Part shown: positions 44,600 to 53,322 of the stretch, piece after piece
Position numbering within the stretch: position 1 is the first letter of the stretch
Layout: each line of letters starts with the position of its first letter
Source: Microbacterium lacus
Lineage (GTDB): Bacteria > Actinomycetota > Actinomycetes > Actinomycetales > Microbacteriaceae
Assembly (NCBI RefSeq): GCF_039531105.1
Contig: NZ_BAAAPK010000001.1
Location: 2,170,001 to 2,234,000 of the forward strand
Direction of reading: 5' to 3'
Length of the DNA stretch: 64,000 nt
Position numbers and translations under genes: made by a program
The notes under the pieces: model-generated
Told to the model about the DNA's origin: nothing
The model's input: the letters and a program-made list of their open reading frames with translations, nothing else
The model's database searches: none

Positions 44600-45160
44600 A
44601 TGAGCGACACCGACGAGGTCGTCCTCCTTGACGACGAAGGACGGGCGATCGGCACCGCGCCCAAGTCGAGCGTCCACGGCACGGACACCGCACTGCACCT
44701 GGCCTTCTCGTGCCACGTCCTCAACGAGGACGGCAAGGTCCTCGTGACACGTCGGGCGCTCAGCAAGACGACGTGGCCGGGCGTGTGGAGCAACTCCTTC
44801 TGCGGGCACCCGCGTCCCGCCGAGCCGGTGCTCAGCGCCGTCCACCGTCGCGCGGAGTTCGAGCTCGGCATCACCCTCACCGACATCGAGCTCGCCCTGC
44901 CGCTGTTCCGGTATCGCGCGGTGGACACGTCCGGCATCGTCGAGTACGAGGTCTGCCCGGTCTACACCGCGCGCACGACGGACGAGCCCGTCCTGAACCC
45001 GCTGGAAGTCGTCGATGCGATGTGGGTCGACCCCGTCGATCTGGGCACCTCCCTCGCCGCCACCCCGTGGGCGTTCAGCCCCTGGCTCGTGCTGCAGGCC
45101 GAGCAGCTGCACCTGTTCGACTCCGGCAGGCCGGCGCTCCAGCGACGACAGGCGTCATGA
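44600..45160 (+). CDS. idi: Isopentenyl-diphosphate delta-isomerase, type I
   Basis: Interconverts IPP and DMAPP to feed carotenoid synthesis, 186 residues. Motifs: LLDDEGRAIGTAPKSSVHG, TALHLAFSCHVLNEDG, WPGVWSNSFCGHPRPAEP (catalytic Cys with a metal-binding His) and RRAEFELGI. EYEVCPVYTA holds the second catalytic region around the conserved Glu. It is the first gene of a seven-gene operon; its stop overlaps crtE (ATGA). Strong GAGGAGG ribosome-binding site. Confidence 0.96.
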   Translation: MSDTDEVVLLDDEGRAIGTAPKSSVHGTDTALHLAFSCHVLNEDGKVLVTRRALSKTTWPGVWSNSFCGHPRPAEPVLSAVHRRAEFELGITLTDIELALPLFRYRAVDTSGIVEYEVCPVYTARTTDEPVLNPLEVVDAMWVDPVDLGTSLAATPWAFSPWLVLQAEQLHLFDSGRPALQRRQAS

Positions 45161-46212
45161 TCCCTCCCTCCACCCGCACGGCCATCGACGACGCGATCGA
45201 TGGGTCGTTGCGGCGGATCCGCGGGCGCGCGAACGAGCTGGGCGGCGGATTCAGCGATCTGGGCGATGCTGTCACCCGCGCGACCTCCGGAGGCAAGCGA
45301 CTGCGTCCCGCCCTCGTCGCGGCGTCGTTCTCGGCGTTCGGCGGATCAGAGGACGACACCGACGCGGTGTACGCGGTCGCCGCAGCGTTCGAGCTGCTGC
45401 ATACGGCGTTCGTCGTGCACGATGACGTGATCGATCACGACACCGTGCGGCGCGGCATCCCGAATGTGGGTGGTGAGTTCCGAGACCGTGCCCGCCGCCG
45501 CGGCGCCGATGAGCAGGGCTCCGTGGTTCTCGGCGATGCTGCGGCGATCCTCGCGGGCGACCTGCTGCTGCACGAGGCGTCGCGCCTGATCGCGCTCGCG
45601 GACGTCCCGGCGCCGGTACGCGCCGGCCTGTTCGGCCTCCTCGATGACGCGATCTACGTCTCCGCCGCCGGCGAGCTCGCCGACGTCGAGAACGCCGTGA
45701 CGCCCGACTACGCCGAGGCGGAGGCGATCTTCGACGCCACCTTCAACAAGACGGCGGTGTACTCGTTCAGCGCGCCGCTGTGCGCGGGTGCTCTGCTGGC
45801 CGGCGCGACGCCTGACGCGATCGCGGCGTTGGATGCCGAAGGCGGACGACTGGGGCTGGCCTTCCAGCTCGTCGACGACCTGATCGGCGCGTTCGGCTCG
45901 GCCGCACAGGCGGGGCGCGACGAAGGCGGCGACCTCCGCGAATCCAAGCGCACGCCGCTGATCGCCCTGGCCCGGGAGTCCACCACGTGGTCGCGTGTGA
46001 ACGATGCGCTCGCCATCGCCCACACCGGGCCGATCGCGGTGCGTGAGGCGCAGCGGGCGCTCGAAGAGAGCGGCGCCCGGGCGAGCCTGCGTTCCCTGAT
46101 CGACGATACGCTCGGGAGTGTGCGCAGCGCCGTGGAGGATCCCTCCTTCCCCACCTGCGCCCGCCCCTTGATCCAGGGGCTGGCCGACCGCATCGAGGAG
46201 CGCATTCCGTGA
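45157..46212 (+). CDS. crtE: Geranylgeranyl diphosphate synthase
   Basis: Trans-prenyltransferase of 351 residues making the C20 precursor of phytoene. GGKRLRPALV, the first Asp-rich motif HDDVIDHDTVRRG and the second AFQLVDDLIGAFGS are present; the second motif reads DDLIG rather than the usual DDxxD, as in related actinobacterial CrtE. An unusually charged loop (GEFRDRARRRGADEQGS) follows the first motif. Overlaps idi and crtB by 4 nt each, so translation is coupled. Confidence 0.94.
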   Translation: MIPPSTRTAIDDAIDGSLRRIRGRANELGGGFSDLGDAVTRATSGGKRLRPALVAASFSAFGGSEDDTDAVYAVAAAFELLHTAFVVHDDVIDHDTVRRGIPNVGGEFRDRARRRGADEQGSVVLGDAAAILAGDLLLHEASRLIALADVPAPVRAGLFGLLDDAIYVSAAGELADVENAVTPDYAEAEAIFDATFNKTAVYSFSAPLCAGALLAGATPDAIAALDAEGGRLGLAFQLVDDLIGAFGSAAQAGRDEGGDLRESKRTPLIALARESTTWSRVNDALAIAHTGPIAVREAQRALEESGARASLRSLIDDTLGSVRSAVEDPSFPTCARPLIQGLADRIEERIP

Positions 46213-47093
46213 GTCACGAGCCGACGGGGCTCGCCCTGTACGACAGGACAGCACAGGATGCCGCCGCCGCGGTGATTGCGGCGTACTCGACCTCGTTCGG
46301 CCTGGCGACGCGCCTTCTGGGACCGCGTCCGCGCCCGCACGTGCGCAACATCTACGCGCTGGTCCGCGTCGCGGATGAGATCGTGGACGGTCCCGCCGCG
46401 GAGGCGGGATTGGACGCCGCCGCGGAGCGCGCCGTGCTGGACGCGCTGGAAGAGGAGACGCTCGCGGCGATCGAGCGCGGTTTCAGTTCCAATCTCATCG
46501 TCCACGCGTTCGCGCGCACCGCGCGGGAGTGCGGCATCGGCGCCGACCTCACCGGCCCCTTCTTCGCTTCGATGCGCACGGACCTGCAGACCGCACACCA
46601 CGATTCCGCCTCGCACGACGACTACGTGTACGGGTCCGCCGAGGTGGTGGGGCTCATGTGTCTGCAGGTGTTCGTGAACGCCGGCGCGCCGCGTCCGATC
46701 CCGGCTTCCGCGGAACTCGTCGACGGCGCGCGGCGCCTCGGTTCCGCGTTCCAGGATGTGAATTTCCTCCGCGACCAGCACCACGACGAAGACGCACTCG
46801 GACGCGACTACCTCGGGCTCGCCGAGGGGGGCCGGCGCCGGATCGAGGTCCTCGACCGCATCGATGCCGATCTCGCGGCCGCCGCGGCCGTCGTGCCTCA
46901 GCTGCCCGCCGACTGCCGCCGCGCCGTGACGGCGGCGCACGACCTGTTCGCGGCACTCTCCGAGCGCCTGCGGCGCGACGAGAACCCGACGCAGCGCGTG
47001 CGCGTGCCCGATCCGGTCAAGGCGACCCTGGCCGCGCGCGCACTTCTGGGCTTCCCGCCGCGCCGGCCGAGCGGCGCGGGCGTCCGCACATGA
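46209..47093 (+). CDS. crtB: Phytoene synthase
   Basis: Condenses two GGPP to phytoene, 294 residues. The Asp-rich motifs are YALVRVADEIVDG near residue 50-62 and QDVNFLRDQHHDEDALGRDYL near 180-200, both required for Mg-dependent chemistry. YSTSFGLATRLL and VYGSAEVVGLMCLQVF are family signatures. It starts with GTG and ends in an ATGA overlap with crtI. Confidence 0.95.
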   Translation: MSHEPTGLALYDRTAQDAAAAVIAAYSTSFGLATRLLGPRPRPHVRNIYALVRVADEIVDGPAAEAGLDAAAERAVLDALEEETLAAIERGFSSNLIVHAFARTARECGIGADLTGPFFASMRTDLQTAHHDSASHDDYVYGSAEVVGLMCLQVFVNAGAPRPIPASAELVDGARRLGSAFQDVNFLRDQHHDEDALGRDYLGLAEGGRRRIEVLDRIDADLAAAAAVVPQLPADCRRAVTAAHDLFAALSERLRRDENPTQRVRVPDPVKATLAARALLGFPPRRPSGAGVRT

Positions 47094-48691
47094 CCACGCA
47101 CCCACCGACCGCAGAGGACCGAGAAATGGCAGAGCAGGACAAGGGCACCGCTGTCGTGATCGGCGGCGGCATCGCGGGACTGGCCACAGCCGCCCTCCTG
47201 AGCGCCGAGGGGTGGACGGTCACCGTCCTCGAAGCCCGCGACCAACTCGGCGGACGAGCGGGATCCTGGGAGCACGAGGGCTTCCGCTTCGACACCGGTC
47301 CGAGCTGGTACCTGATGCCGGAGGTCTTCGACCACTTCTTCCGGATGCTGGGCACGAGCGCCGCGGACGAGCTCGACCTCGTTCGCTTGGACCCCGCCTA
47401 TCGCGTGTACACCGATCCGTCGATGAGCGCGGACGCGCCGATAGACGTGCGGACGGGGCGCGCCGAGGCGACGGCCCTCTTCGAGAGCATCGAGCCCGGC
47501 GCGGGTGCGAAGCTGGACGCCTATCTCGACTCCGCCGCGGACGCGTACGAGCTGTCCGTCTCGCGCTTCCTGTACGACACGTACGAGACCACGGCGGGGC
47601 TGCGCGATCCGCAACTGCTCAAGCGAGCCGGGCAACTCGCGCCGCTGCTGACCAAAACGCTCGCGGGATATGTCGACAAGCGCTTCACCGACCAGCGACT
47701 GCGGCAGATCCTCGAGTATCCCGCCGTGTTCCTCGGCGGCTCACCGTACGGCGTCCCGAGCCTTTACCACCTGATGAGCCACCTCGATCTCGACGACGGC
47801 GTGCTGTACCCGCGCGGGGGGTTCGTCGAGGTCATCCGCGCGGTGGAGCGGCTCGCGCGCGCACACGGGGCGACCATTCGCACCGGCGCCGAGGTGATGG
47901 AGATCACGACGACGGATGCCGTCGCCACGGGCGTCCGCCTCTCGGACGGCACCCGCATCCCCGCCGACCTCGTCGTCTCCACGGCCGACCTGCACCACAC
48001 CGAGACGACGCTGCTGCCGCCGGAGCTGCAGACCTATCCACAGAAGTGGTGGGACAAGCGGGTCCCCAGTCCGGGCGCGCTGCTGCTGCTGCTGGGAGTG
48101 GAGGGTGAGCTCCCCCAGCTCGCACATCACACCCTGCTGTTCGCAAGCAAGTGGCGCGAGAACTTCGAGGACATCTTCGACGCCCCGACCCGGATCTCCG
48201 ATCCCGCGTCGCTGTACATCTGCCGTCCGAGCGCGACGGACGACGACGTCGCTCCCGCGGGCAGCGAGAACCTCTTCGTCCTCGTGCCGGTCCCCGCCGA
48301 TCCCGGTATCGGGCACGGCGGCGTCGACGGTGACGGCGACCCGGCCGTGGAGACCGCGGCAGATCACGTCATCCAGCAGATCTCCCAGTGGTGCGGCATC
48401 CCGGATCTGGCCGAGCGCATCACCGTGCGTCGGACGATCGCCCCCGGGGATTTCGAGACCGATCTGCACTCATGGCGCGGCAACTCGCTCGGGCTCGCGC
48501 ACACGCTCGGACAGAGCGCGGTCTTCCGCCCGCGCAATGCGTCCAGGAAGGTCCGCAACCTCTCCTACGCGGGCACGTCCGCGCTGCCCGGCATCGGCCT
48601 GCCGATGTGCCTGATCTCAGCCGAACTCGTGCTGAAGCGCCTTCGCGGCGATCGCTCCCCCGGTCCCCTCGCCGAGCCTGCCCGGGTCTGA
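47090..48691 (+). CDS. crtI: Phytoene desaturase
   Basis: FAD-dependent desaturase of 533 residues converting phytoene to lycopene in four steps. N-terminal dinucleotide fold AVVIGGGIAGLATAALLSAEGWTVTVLEA, GGRAGSWEHEGFRFDTGPSWYLMP, and the C-terminal signature YAGTSALPGIGLPMCLISAELV. ATG 47090 overlaps crtB. A second in-frame ATG at 47126 (MAEQDKG) is an alternative start that would still leave the FAD motif near the N-terminus. Confidence 0.96.
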   Translation: MTTHPPTAEDREMAEQDKGTAVVIGGGIAGLATAALLSAEGWTVTVLEARDQLGGRAGSWEHEGFRFDTGPSWYLMPEVFDHFFRMLGTSAADELDLVRLDPAYRVYTDPSMSADAPIDVRTGRAEATALFESIEPGAGAKLDAYLDSAADAYELSVSRFLYDTYETTAGLRDPQLLKRAGQLAPLLTKTLAGYVDKRFTDQRLRQILEYPAVFLGGSPYGVPSLYHLMSHLDLDDGVLYPRGGFVEVIRAVERLARAHGATIRTGAEVMEITTTDAVATGVRLSDGTRIPADLVVSTADLHHTETTLLPPELQTYPQKWWDKRVPSPGALLLLLGVEGELPQLAHHTLLFASKWRENFEDIFDAPTRISDPASLYICRPSATDDDVAPAGSENLFVLVPVPADPGIGHGGVDGDGDPAVETAADHVIQQISQWCGIPDLAERITVRRTIAPGDFETDLHSWRGNSLGLAHTLGQSAVFRPRNASRKVRNLSYAGTSALPGIGLPMCLISAELVLKRLRGDRSPGPLAEPARV

Positions 48692-48692
48692 C

Positions 48693-49058
48693 GTGCCCGG
48701 ACTGTACCTGCTCGCGATCCTGATCTCCGCCGCCGGCATCGCGACACTCGACGCACGCTTCCGGCTCGCGCTGTGGGCCTCCCCCGGCCGGACACTCGCC
48801 GCCGTCGGCGTCGGCGTCGCCTTCTTCCTCGCCTGGGATGCCGTCGGTATCGTCACCGGCGTGTTCCTCAAGGGCGACAGCCCCTACTTCACCGGGATCG
48901 ACATCGCCCCGGAGCTGCCCCTCGAGGAGCTCTTCTTCCTCACCTTCCTGTGCTACCTCGGGCTGGTCGCGTGGGCGGCGGGAATGCGCGTGCTCGCGCG
49001 CCGGGCGACGCAGCCCGGCACCGACGCGCCTCCGTCGCAGGGTGGTGAGTCGTCGTGA
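48693..49058 (+). CDS. crtYe: Lycopene cyclase subunit CrtYe (heterodimeric)
   Basis: Small membrane protein of 121 residues with three TM helices. ISAAGIATLDARFRLALW, FFLAWDAVGIVTGVF and the conserved PELPLEELFFLTFLCYLGL are hallmarks of the actinobacterial CrtY-type lycopene cyclase halves. It forms a functional cyclase with CrtYf, converting the ends of the C50 intermediate to cyclic ends (epsilon in Corynebacterium, gamma in Micrococcus). GTG start; overlaps crtYf. Confidence 0.92.
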   Translation: MPGLYLLAILISAAGIATLDARFRLALWASPGRTLAAVGVGVAFFLAWDAVGIVTGVFLKGDSPYFTGIDIAPELPLEELFFLTFLCYLGLVAWAAGMRVLARRATQPGTDAPPSQGGESS

Positions 49059-49372
49059 CCTATTCCCTGATCGTCATCCCGTTCGTCGTCGTGACGGTGA
49101 TCGTCACCCTCGCCACGCTCCGCCGGCCGGCGTTCGGCCGTCGCATGGCGGCATCGGCGATCTCGGCGGCCGTGCTCCTCGTGCTCACCGCCGTGTTCGA
49201 CAACGCCATGATCGCGGCCGGGCTCGTCGTGTATCCGGAGGAGCATCTGAGCGGATTGCGCATCGGCTTGGCACCTTTGGAAGACTTCTCGTATCCGCTG
49301 TGCGCGGCGTTCCTGGTTCCGGCCGTATACACGCTGCTCACACGGAAGACCCCCGAGGAGAGACACGCATGA
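49055..49372 (+). CDS. crtYf: Lycopene cyclase subunit CrtYf (heterodimeric)
   Basis: Second cyclase subunit, 105 residues, three TM helices, with FDNAMIAAGLVVYPEEHLSGLRIGLAPLEDFSYPLCAAFLVPA. The PLEDFSYPL motif is typical of these subunits. Starts with GTG overlapping crtYe, and its stop overlaps the lycopene elongase ATG. Ring type (epsilon, beta or gamma) cannot be predicted by eye. Confidence 0.92.
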   Translation: MTYSLIVIPFVVVTVIVTLATLRRPAFGRRMAASAISAAVLLVLTAVFDNAMIAAGLVVYPEEHLSGLRIGLAPLEDFSYPLCAAFLVPAVYTLLTRKTPEERHA

Positions 49373-50265
49373 GCCAGTCGCGCACCCCCCTGCGGGTGAG
49401 CACGATCATCGGTCAGCTGTTCGTGGCCTCGCGTCCGGTGAGCTGGGTCAACACGGCGTATCCGTTCGCCGCCGCGTACCTTCTGGCGACGCGTCAGATC
49501 GACGCCACCCTGATCATCGGTGCGATCTTCTTCCTCATCCCCTACAACCTCGCGATGTACGGGATCAACGACGTCTTCGACTACGAGACCGACCTGCGCA
49601 ATCCGCGCAAGGGCGGTGCCCACGGGGCGGTCCTGGACCGGAGGATGCATCGCATCACGCTGTGGGCGGCGACCGTGTCGTGCCTGCCGTTCGTGGTGTA
49701 CCTGCTGATCGTCGGCTCGCCGGCCTCCTGGATCGTGCTGGCGGCGAGCCTGTTCTTCGTCGTCTTCTACAGTGCCCCTCCACTGCGGCTGAAGGAGGTC
49801 CCGTTCGCGGACTCGGTGACCTCCAGCATCCACTTCTTCTCCCCCGCCGTGTACGGGCTGGTGCTCGCCGGTGTCGCCTGGACGTGGCAGCTTGCGGCGG
49901 TGATCGTCGCTTTCGCGCTCTGGGGGGTCGCCTCCCATGCGTTCGGTGCCGTCCAGGACGTCGTCGCGGACAGGGAAGCGGGGATCTCGTCGATCGCGAC
50001 GGTCCGCGGAGCGCGCTGGACGGTGTGGTTCGCACTGGTCTGCTACGCGGCCGCGGGCGTCATGATGCTCACGACCGCGTGGCCGGGACCCCTCGCCGCG
50101 CTCGTGCCGTTGCTGTACATCGCGACCGTCTGGCCCTACCGCTCGATCACCGACGACACGGCGGAGACCGCGACGAAGGGGTGGGGTCGGTTCCTCTGGG
50201 TCAACCAGATCGCCGGATTCGTCGTGACGCTGCTGATCATCTGGTACGCGCTGCTCACGGCGTAA
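49369..50265 (+). CDS. crtEb: Lycopene elongase (UbiA-type prenyltransferase)
   Basis: Integral membrane prenyltransferase of 298 residues that adds C5 units to both ends of lycopene to give flavuxanthin, the C50 precursor. The two Asp-rich motifs are MYGINDVFDYETDLRNPRKGG and AVQDVVADREAGISS. SRPVSWVNTAYPFAAAYLL begins the first helix, and eight or so TM helices follow. It is the last gene of the operon, followed by a strong hairpin. With CrtYe/f the expected product is decaprenoxanthin or sarcinaxanthin. No glycosyltransferase for the glucoside is adjacent. Confidence 0.93.
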   Translation: MSQSRTPLRVSTIIGQLFVASRPVSWVNTAYPFAAAYLLATRQIDATLIIGAIFFLIPYNLAMYGINDVFDYETDLRNPRKGGAHGAVLDRRMHRITLWAATVSCLPFVVYLLIVGSPASWIVLAASLFFVVFYSAPPLRLKEVPFADSVTSSIHFFSPAVYGLVLAGVAWTWQLAAVIVAFALWGVASHAFGAVQDVVADREAGISSIATVRGARWTVWFALVCYAAAGVMMLTTAWPGPLAALVPLLYIATVWPYRSITDDTAETATKGWGRFLWVNQIAGFVVTLLIIWYALLTA

Positions 50266-50282
50266 GGCGTCTGGACAGCGAA

Positions 50283-50314
50283 GAAGGCCCCGCACCGATC
50301 GGTGCGGGGCCTTC
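50283..50314. terminator. Bidirectional terminator between crt operon and UPF0182 gene
   Basis: A perfect 32-nt palindrome, GAAGGCCCCGCACCGA followed by its complement, forms a 14-16 bp stem with a tiny GATC loop. It begins 18 nt after the crtEb stop and ends 15 nt before the UPF0182 stop, so it can serve both convergent units. Only short T runs flank it. Confidence 0.8.
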
Positions 50315-50328
50315 GTCTCATGCGGCCG

Positions 50329-53235
50329 TTACTGCTCGCCGAGGGCGAGGAGCGCCTCGACCGCCGCGGTCAGGCGCTTGTCCGCCTCCGCGAACGCGGT
50401 CAGGTCACCGGCCTGCAGCGCCGCCTGTCGGTCCAGGATCGCCTGTCGAGCCTCCTCCAGCGCTGCCTGGTAGTCATCGGTCGGCGGCGTCGTGGGCTGC
50501 GGATCCGTCGTCTCACCCGGAGTCGGCGTCTCGGTCGGCGACGGCGTGGCGGGCACGTCGGTGTCGCCGGCATCCGCTCCCGAGTCACCGCCGAACAGCG
50601 CGTCCAGCGCCTCGTTCAGCGTGTCCTCGAAGGCGACCTCGTTGCCGAAGGCCACGAGCACCTTCTGCAGCTGCGGAAGCTGCGTCCCGCTGGAGGCCTG
50701 CACGAAGACCGGCTGGACGTAGAGCAGTCCGCCGCCGACGGGAAGAGTCAGCAGGTTCCCGTTGATCACTTCGGACTGACCCTGCTTCAGCAGGTTGATC
50801 TGCGACGAGATCAACGGGTCCGAATTGAAGGTGTTCTGCACCTGACCGGGGCCGGGGATCGTGGTGTCGGCATCCACCACGAGCATGCGGAGCTTGCCGT
50901 AGTCCTCACCCTTCACGCCCGCCTCGCTGCCCGCATTCGAATCGACGGCGAGATACCCCATCAACACGTTGCGGGATGCCGTCCCCTCGGATGCCGGGAT
51001 GAAGCTCGTGAACATCGAGTACGTCGGCTCGTCCTGTCCGGGCATTTGCATCGTGAGGTAGTACGGCGGCTGCAGGACGGTGTCCTGCTGCGGGTCGTTC
51101 GGCGTCTGCCACGCGTTGTCGCGCTGGTAGAAGGACTGCGCGTCATCGACGTGGTAGACGCCCAGCGCGTAGCGCTGCACCTTGAACAGGTCGGTCGGGT
51201 AGCGGACGTGGCTCATCAGGTCGCCGGACATCTCGCTGATCGGCTTCACCGTCGACGGGTACACGTTCTGCCACGCCTGCAGAATCGGGTCCTCGTCGTC
51301 CCACGCGTACAGCGTCACCTTGCCGTCGTACGCGTCGACCGTGGCCTTCACGGAATTGCGGATGTAGTTGATGTTGTCCAGGGCGAAGCGCTGTGCCGTC
51401 GTCGTCGAGTCCGAGATCGCCTGTTGCAGGCTCACCGTCGTCGAGTACGGGTAGTTCGAGCTCAGCGTGTAGCCGTCGATGATCCAGACGATGCGACCGT
51501 CCACGACGCTCGGGTACGGGTCGCCGTCCAGAGTCAGGTAGGGGGCGGCCTTCTGCACGCGCAGGCTCGGGTCGCGGTCGTAGAGGATCTGCGATTCCTC
51601 GTTCACGTTGTCCGAGAACAGGATCTGCTCGGACTGGAACTTCAGCGCGTAGATCAGGCGGTTGAAGACGCTGCCCACGCTCGGCCCGCCGTCGCCCGTG
51701 AACGTCGTCTTGGTCTCGCTCGAGCCCTCGTCCGTGCCGCGCGGGTAGTCGAGCTCGACCGGCGCGGTCCCTTCGGGCGCGCCCACGATCGAGTAGGTCG
51801 GCGAGAACTCGCCGAAGTACACGCGCGGTTCGAAGTTCTCCTGATCCGACAGGAAACCCGCCGCCGGGATGCCGCGCTCGAGGAACACCGGGTCGCCGTC
51901 GGTCGTGCGGTCGTTGCCCTTCGCGGCGACGACGCCGTAGCCGTGCGTGTAGACGAGCGTGGTGTTCTGCCACGACGCGGCCGCGCCGAGCTGGTCCATG
52001 TTCAGCTCACGGACCGATACGACCGTGTCCTGGGAGACCCCGTCGATCTCGTAGCGGTCGACGTCCAGCGGATCCGCGAACTGGTAGTAGCCGCGGAACT
52101 GCTCGAGCTGCCGAACGGTGGGGCTGATCACGGCGGGGTCCATGATGCGGATCTGCGCGGTCGTGGCGGCGTCTTCGCGCAGCGCGCCGGCCTCGGCATC
52201 CGTCGTCGCCTGGAAATCGCTCTTCTCCAGGTCGGCGATCCCGTACGCCTGCTGGGTCATGTCGATGCCGCGCTGGTAGAACTCTCCCTCGAGGGCGAAC
52301 TGGTTCGGTCGAACCTGGAAGGTGTTCACGACCCAGGGATAGCCCACGCCCACCACGATCGCGGAGACCACCAGGAGCGCGGTCGCGATGAGCGGGTAGC
52401 GCCAGCGGCCGATCACGGCTGTCACGAAGAAGAGGATCGCGACGATCACGGCCACGACGGAGAGGATCGTGAGCCCCGGGATGATCGCGTTCACCCCGGT
52501 GTACCCGGGCCCGGTGATGCGGTCGCCCGGCTCGACGAGGGTCTTGTACCGGTCCAGCCACAGGCTCGCGCCCTGAACGAGCAGGTACAGCCCGGCGATC
52601 ACGGCGAGCTGGATGCGCGCCGCCTTGGAGATGCGCAGCTCGCGCTGGCCGATCCGCACCGAACCGTACAGGTACGACACGAGCGCGGTCACCAGAAGAC
52701 TCACGAGCAGGACGGCCGAGACGAACCCGAGCAGCGCACTGTAGAAGGGCATCGCGAACAGGTAGAAACCGGTGTCCAGCTGGAACTGCGGGTCGGTCAC
52801 GCGCGTGGCGACACCGTTGAACCACAGCCACGTGGTCTCCCACTGCGCGGACGCGGCGAAGCCCGAGAAGAAGCCGAAGAAGACCGGGATGCCCCACATC
52901 GCGAGACGGCGAAGCGGCTCGACGACCTCCTGGTAGCGGTCCAGCTGCGAGCTGAGGCGCGCGTACACGGGTCGCAGGCGGTAGGCGAGCTGGATCGCGA
53001 GCCAGACCGGCACCGCCATCCCGAGGAAGCCGACCACGAACATCACGACCCGCGCGGTCCATTGCGTCAGCAGCACGGACTGGAAGCCCAGCTGTGCATA
53101 CCACTGCCAGTCGGCGTAAAGGTTGGCGAAGATGAAGAACGCCACGACGAGCGCGGCGATGATCGCCAGCGAAATCGCGATGACGCGTCGGGAGCGGGAA
53201 GGCGTGGCCGGTGTCGGCGCTGAGGTCGTGGTCAC
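50329..53235 (-). CDS. UPF0182 family membrane protein
   Basis: Large actinobacterial/cyanobacterial membrane protein of 968 residues, function unknown. About seven N-terminal TM helices occupy residues 15-330 (ISLAIIAALVVAFFIFANLYADWQWYAQLGF is diagnostic). A large extracytoplasmic part follows, with repeated conserved blocks (NAVVGVP-like EYPRGTD, LYAWDDEDPILQAWQNVYP, YFTMQMPGQDEPTYSMFTSFIP). A C-terminal Thr/Pro-rich linker (PTETPTPGETTDPQPTTPPTDDY) leads to a short coiled-coil tail with DRQAALQAGDLTAFAEADKRL. TAGGAT (53242-53247, minus) lies 6 nt before the GTG start. Confidence 0.93.
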   Translation of the reverse strand: MTTTSAPTPATPSRSRRVIAISLAIIAALVVAFFIFANLYADWQWYAQLGFQSVLLTQWTARVVMFVVGFLGMAVPVWLAIQLAYRLRPVYARLSSQLDRYQEVVEPLRRLAMWGIPVFFGFFSGFAASAQWETTWLWFNGVATRVTDPQFQLDTGFYLFAMPFYSALLGFVSAVLLVSLLVTALVSYLYGSVRIGQRELRISKAARIQLAVIAGLYLLVQGASLWLDRYKTLVEPGDRITGPGYTGVNAIIPGLTILSVVAVIVAILFFVTAVIGRWRYPLIATALLVVSAIVVGVGYPWVVNTFQVRPNQFALEGEFYQRGIDMTQQAYGIADLEKSDFQATTDAEAGALREDAATTAQIRIMDPAVISPTVRQLEQFRGYYQFADPLDVDRYEIDGVSQDTVVSVRELNMDQLGAAASWQNTTLVYTHGYGVVAAKGNDRTTDGDPVFLERGIPAAGFLSDQENFEPRVYFGEFSPTYSIVGAPEGTAPVELDYPRGTDEGSSETKTTFTGDGGPSVGSVFNRLIYALKFQSEQILFSDNVNEESQILYDRDPSLRVQKAAPYLTLDGDPYPSVVDGRIVWIIDGYTLSSNYPYSTTVSLQQAISDSTTTAQRFALDNINYIRNSVKATVDAYDGKVTLYAWDDEDPILQAWQNVYPSTVKPISEMSGDLMSHVRYPTDLFKVQRYALGVYHVDDAQSFYQRDNAWQTPNDPQQDTVLQPPYYLTMQMPGQDEPTYSMFTSFIPASEGTASRNVLMGYLAVDSNAGSEAGVKGEDYGKLRMLVVDADTTIPGPGQVQNTFNSDPLISSQINLLKQGQSEVINGNLLTLPVGGGLLYVQPVFVQASSGTQLPQLQKVLVAFGNEVAFEDTLNEALDALFGGDSGADAGDTDVPATPSPTETPTPGETTDPQPTTPPTDDYQAALEEARQAILDRQAALQAGDLTAFAEADKRLTAAVEALLALGEQ

Positions 53236-53322
53236 CCCTCAATCCTAGGCGGGCGGTTCTGGGCGTACGCCGTGGGATCGACCTACCGGCGCCGAGAGTT
53301 GCGCTGTGGGCGAATCCTCCGC

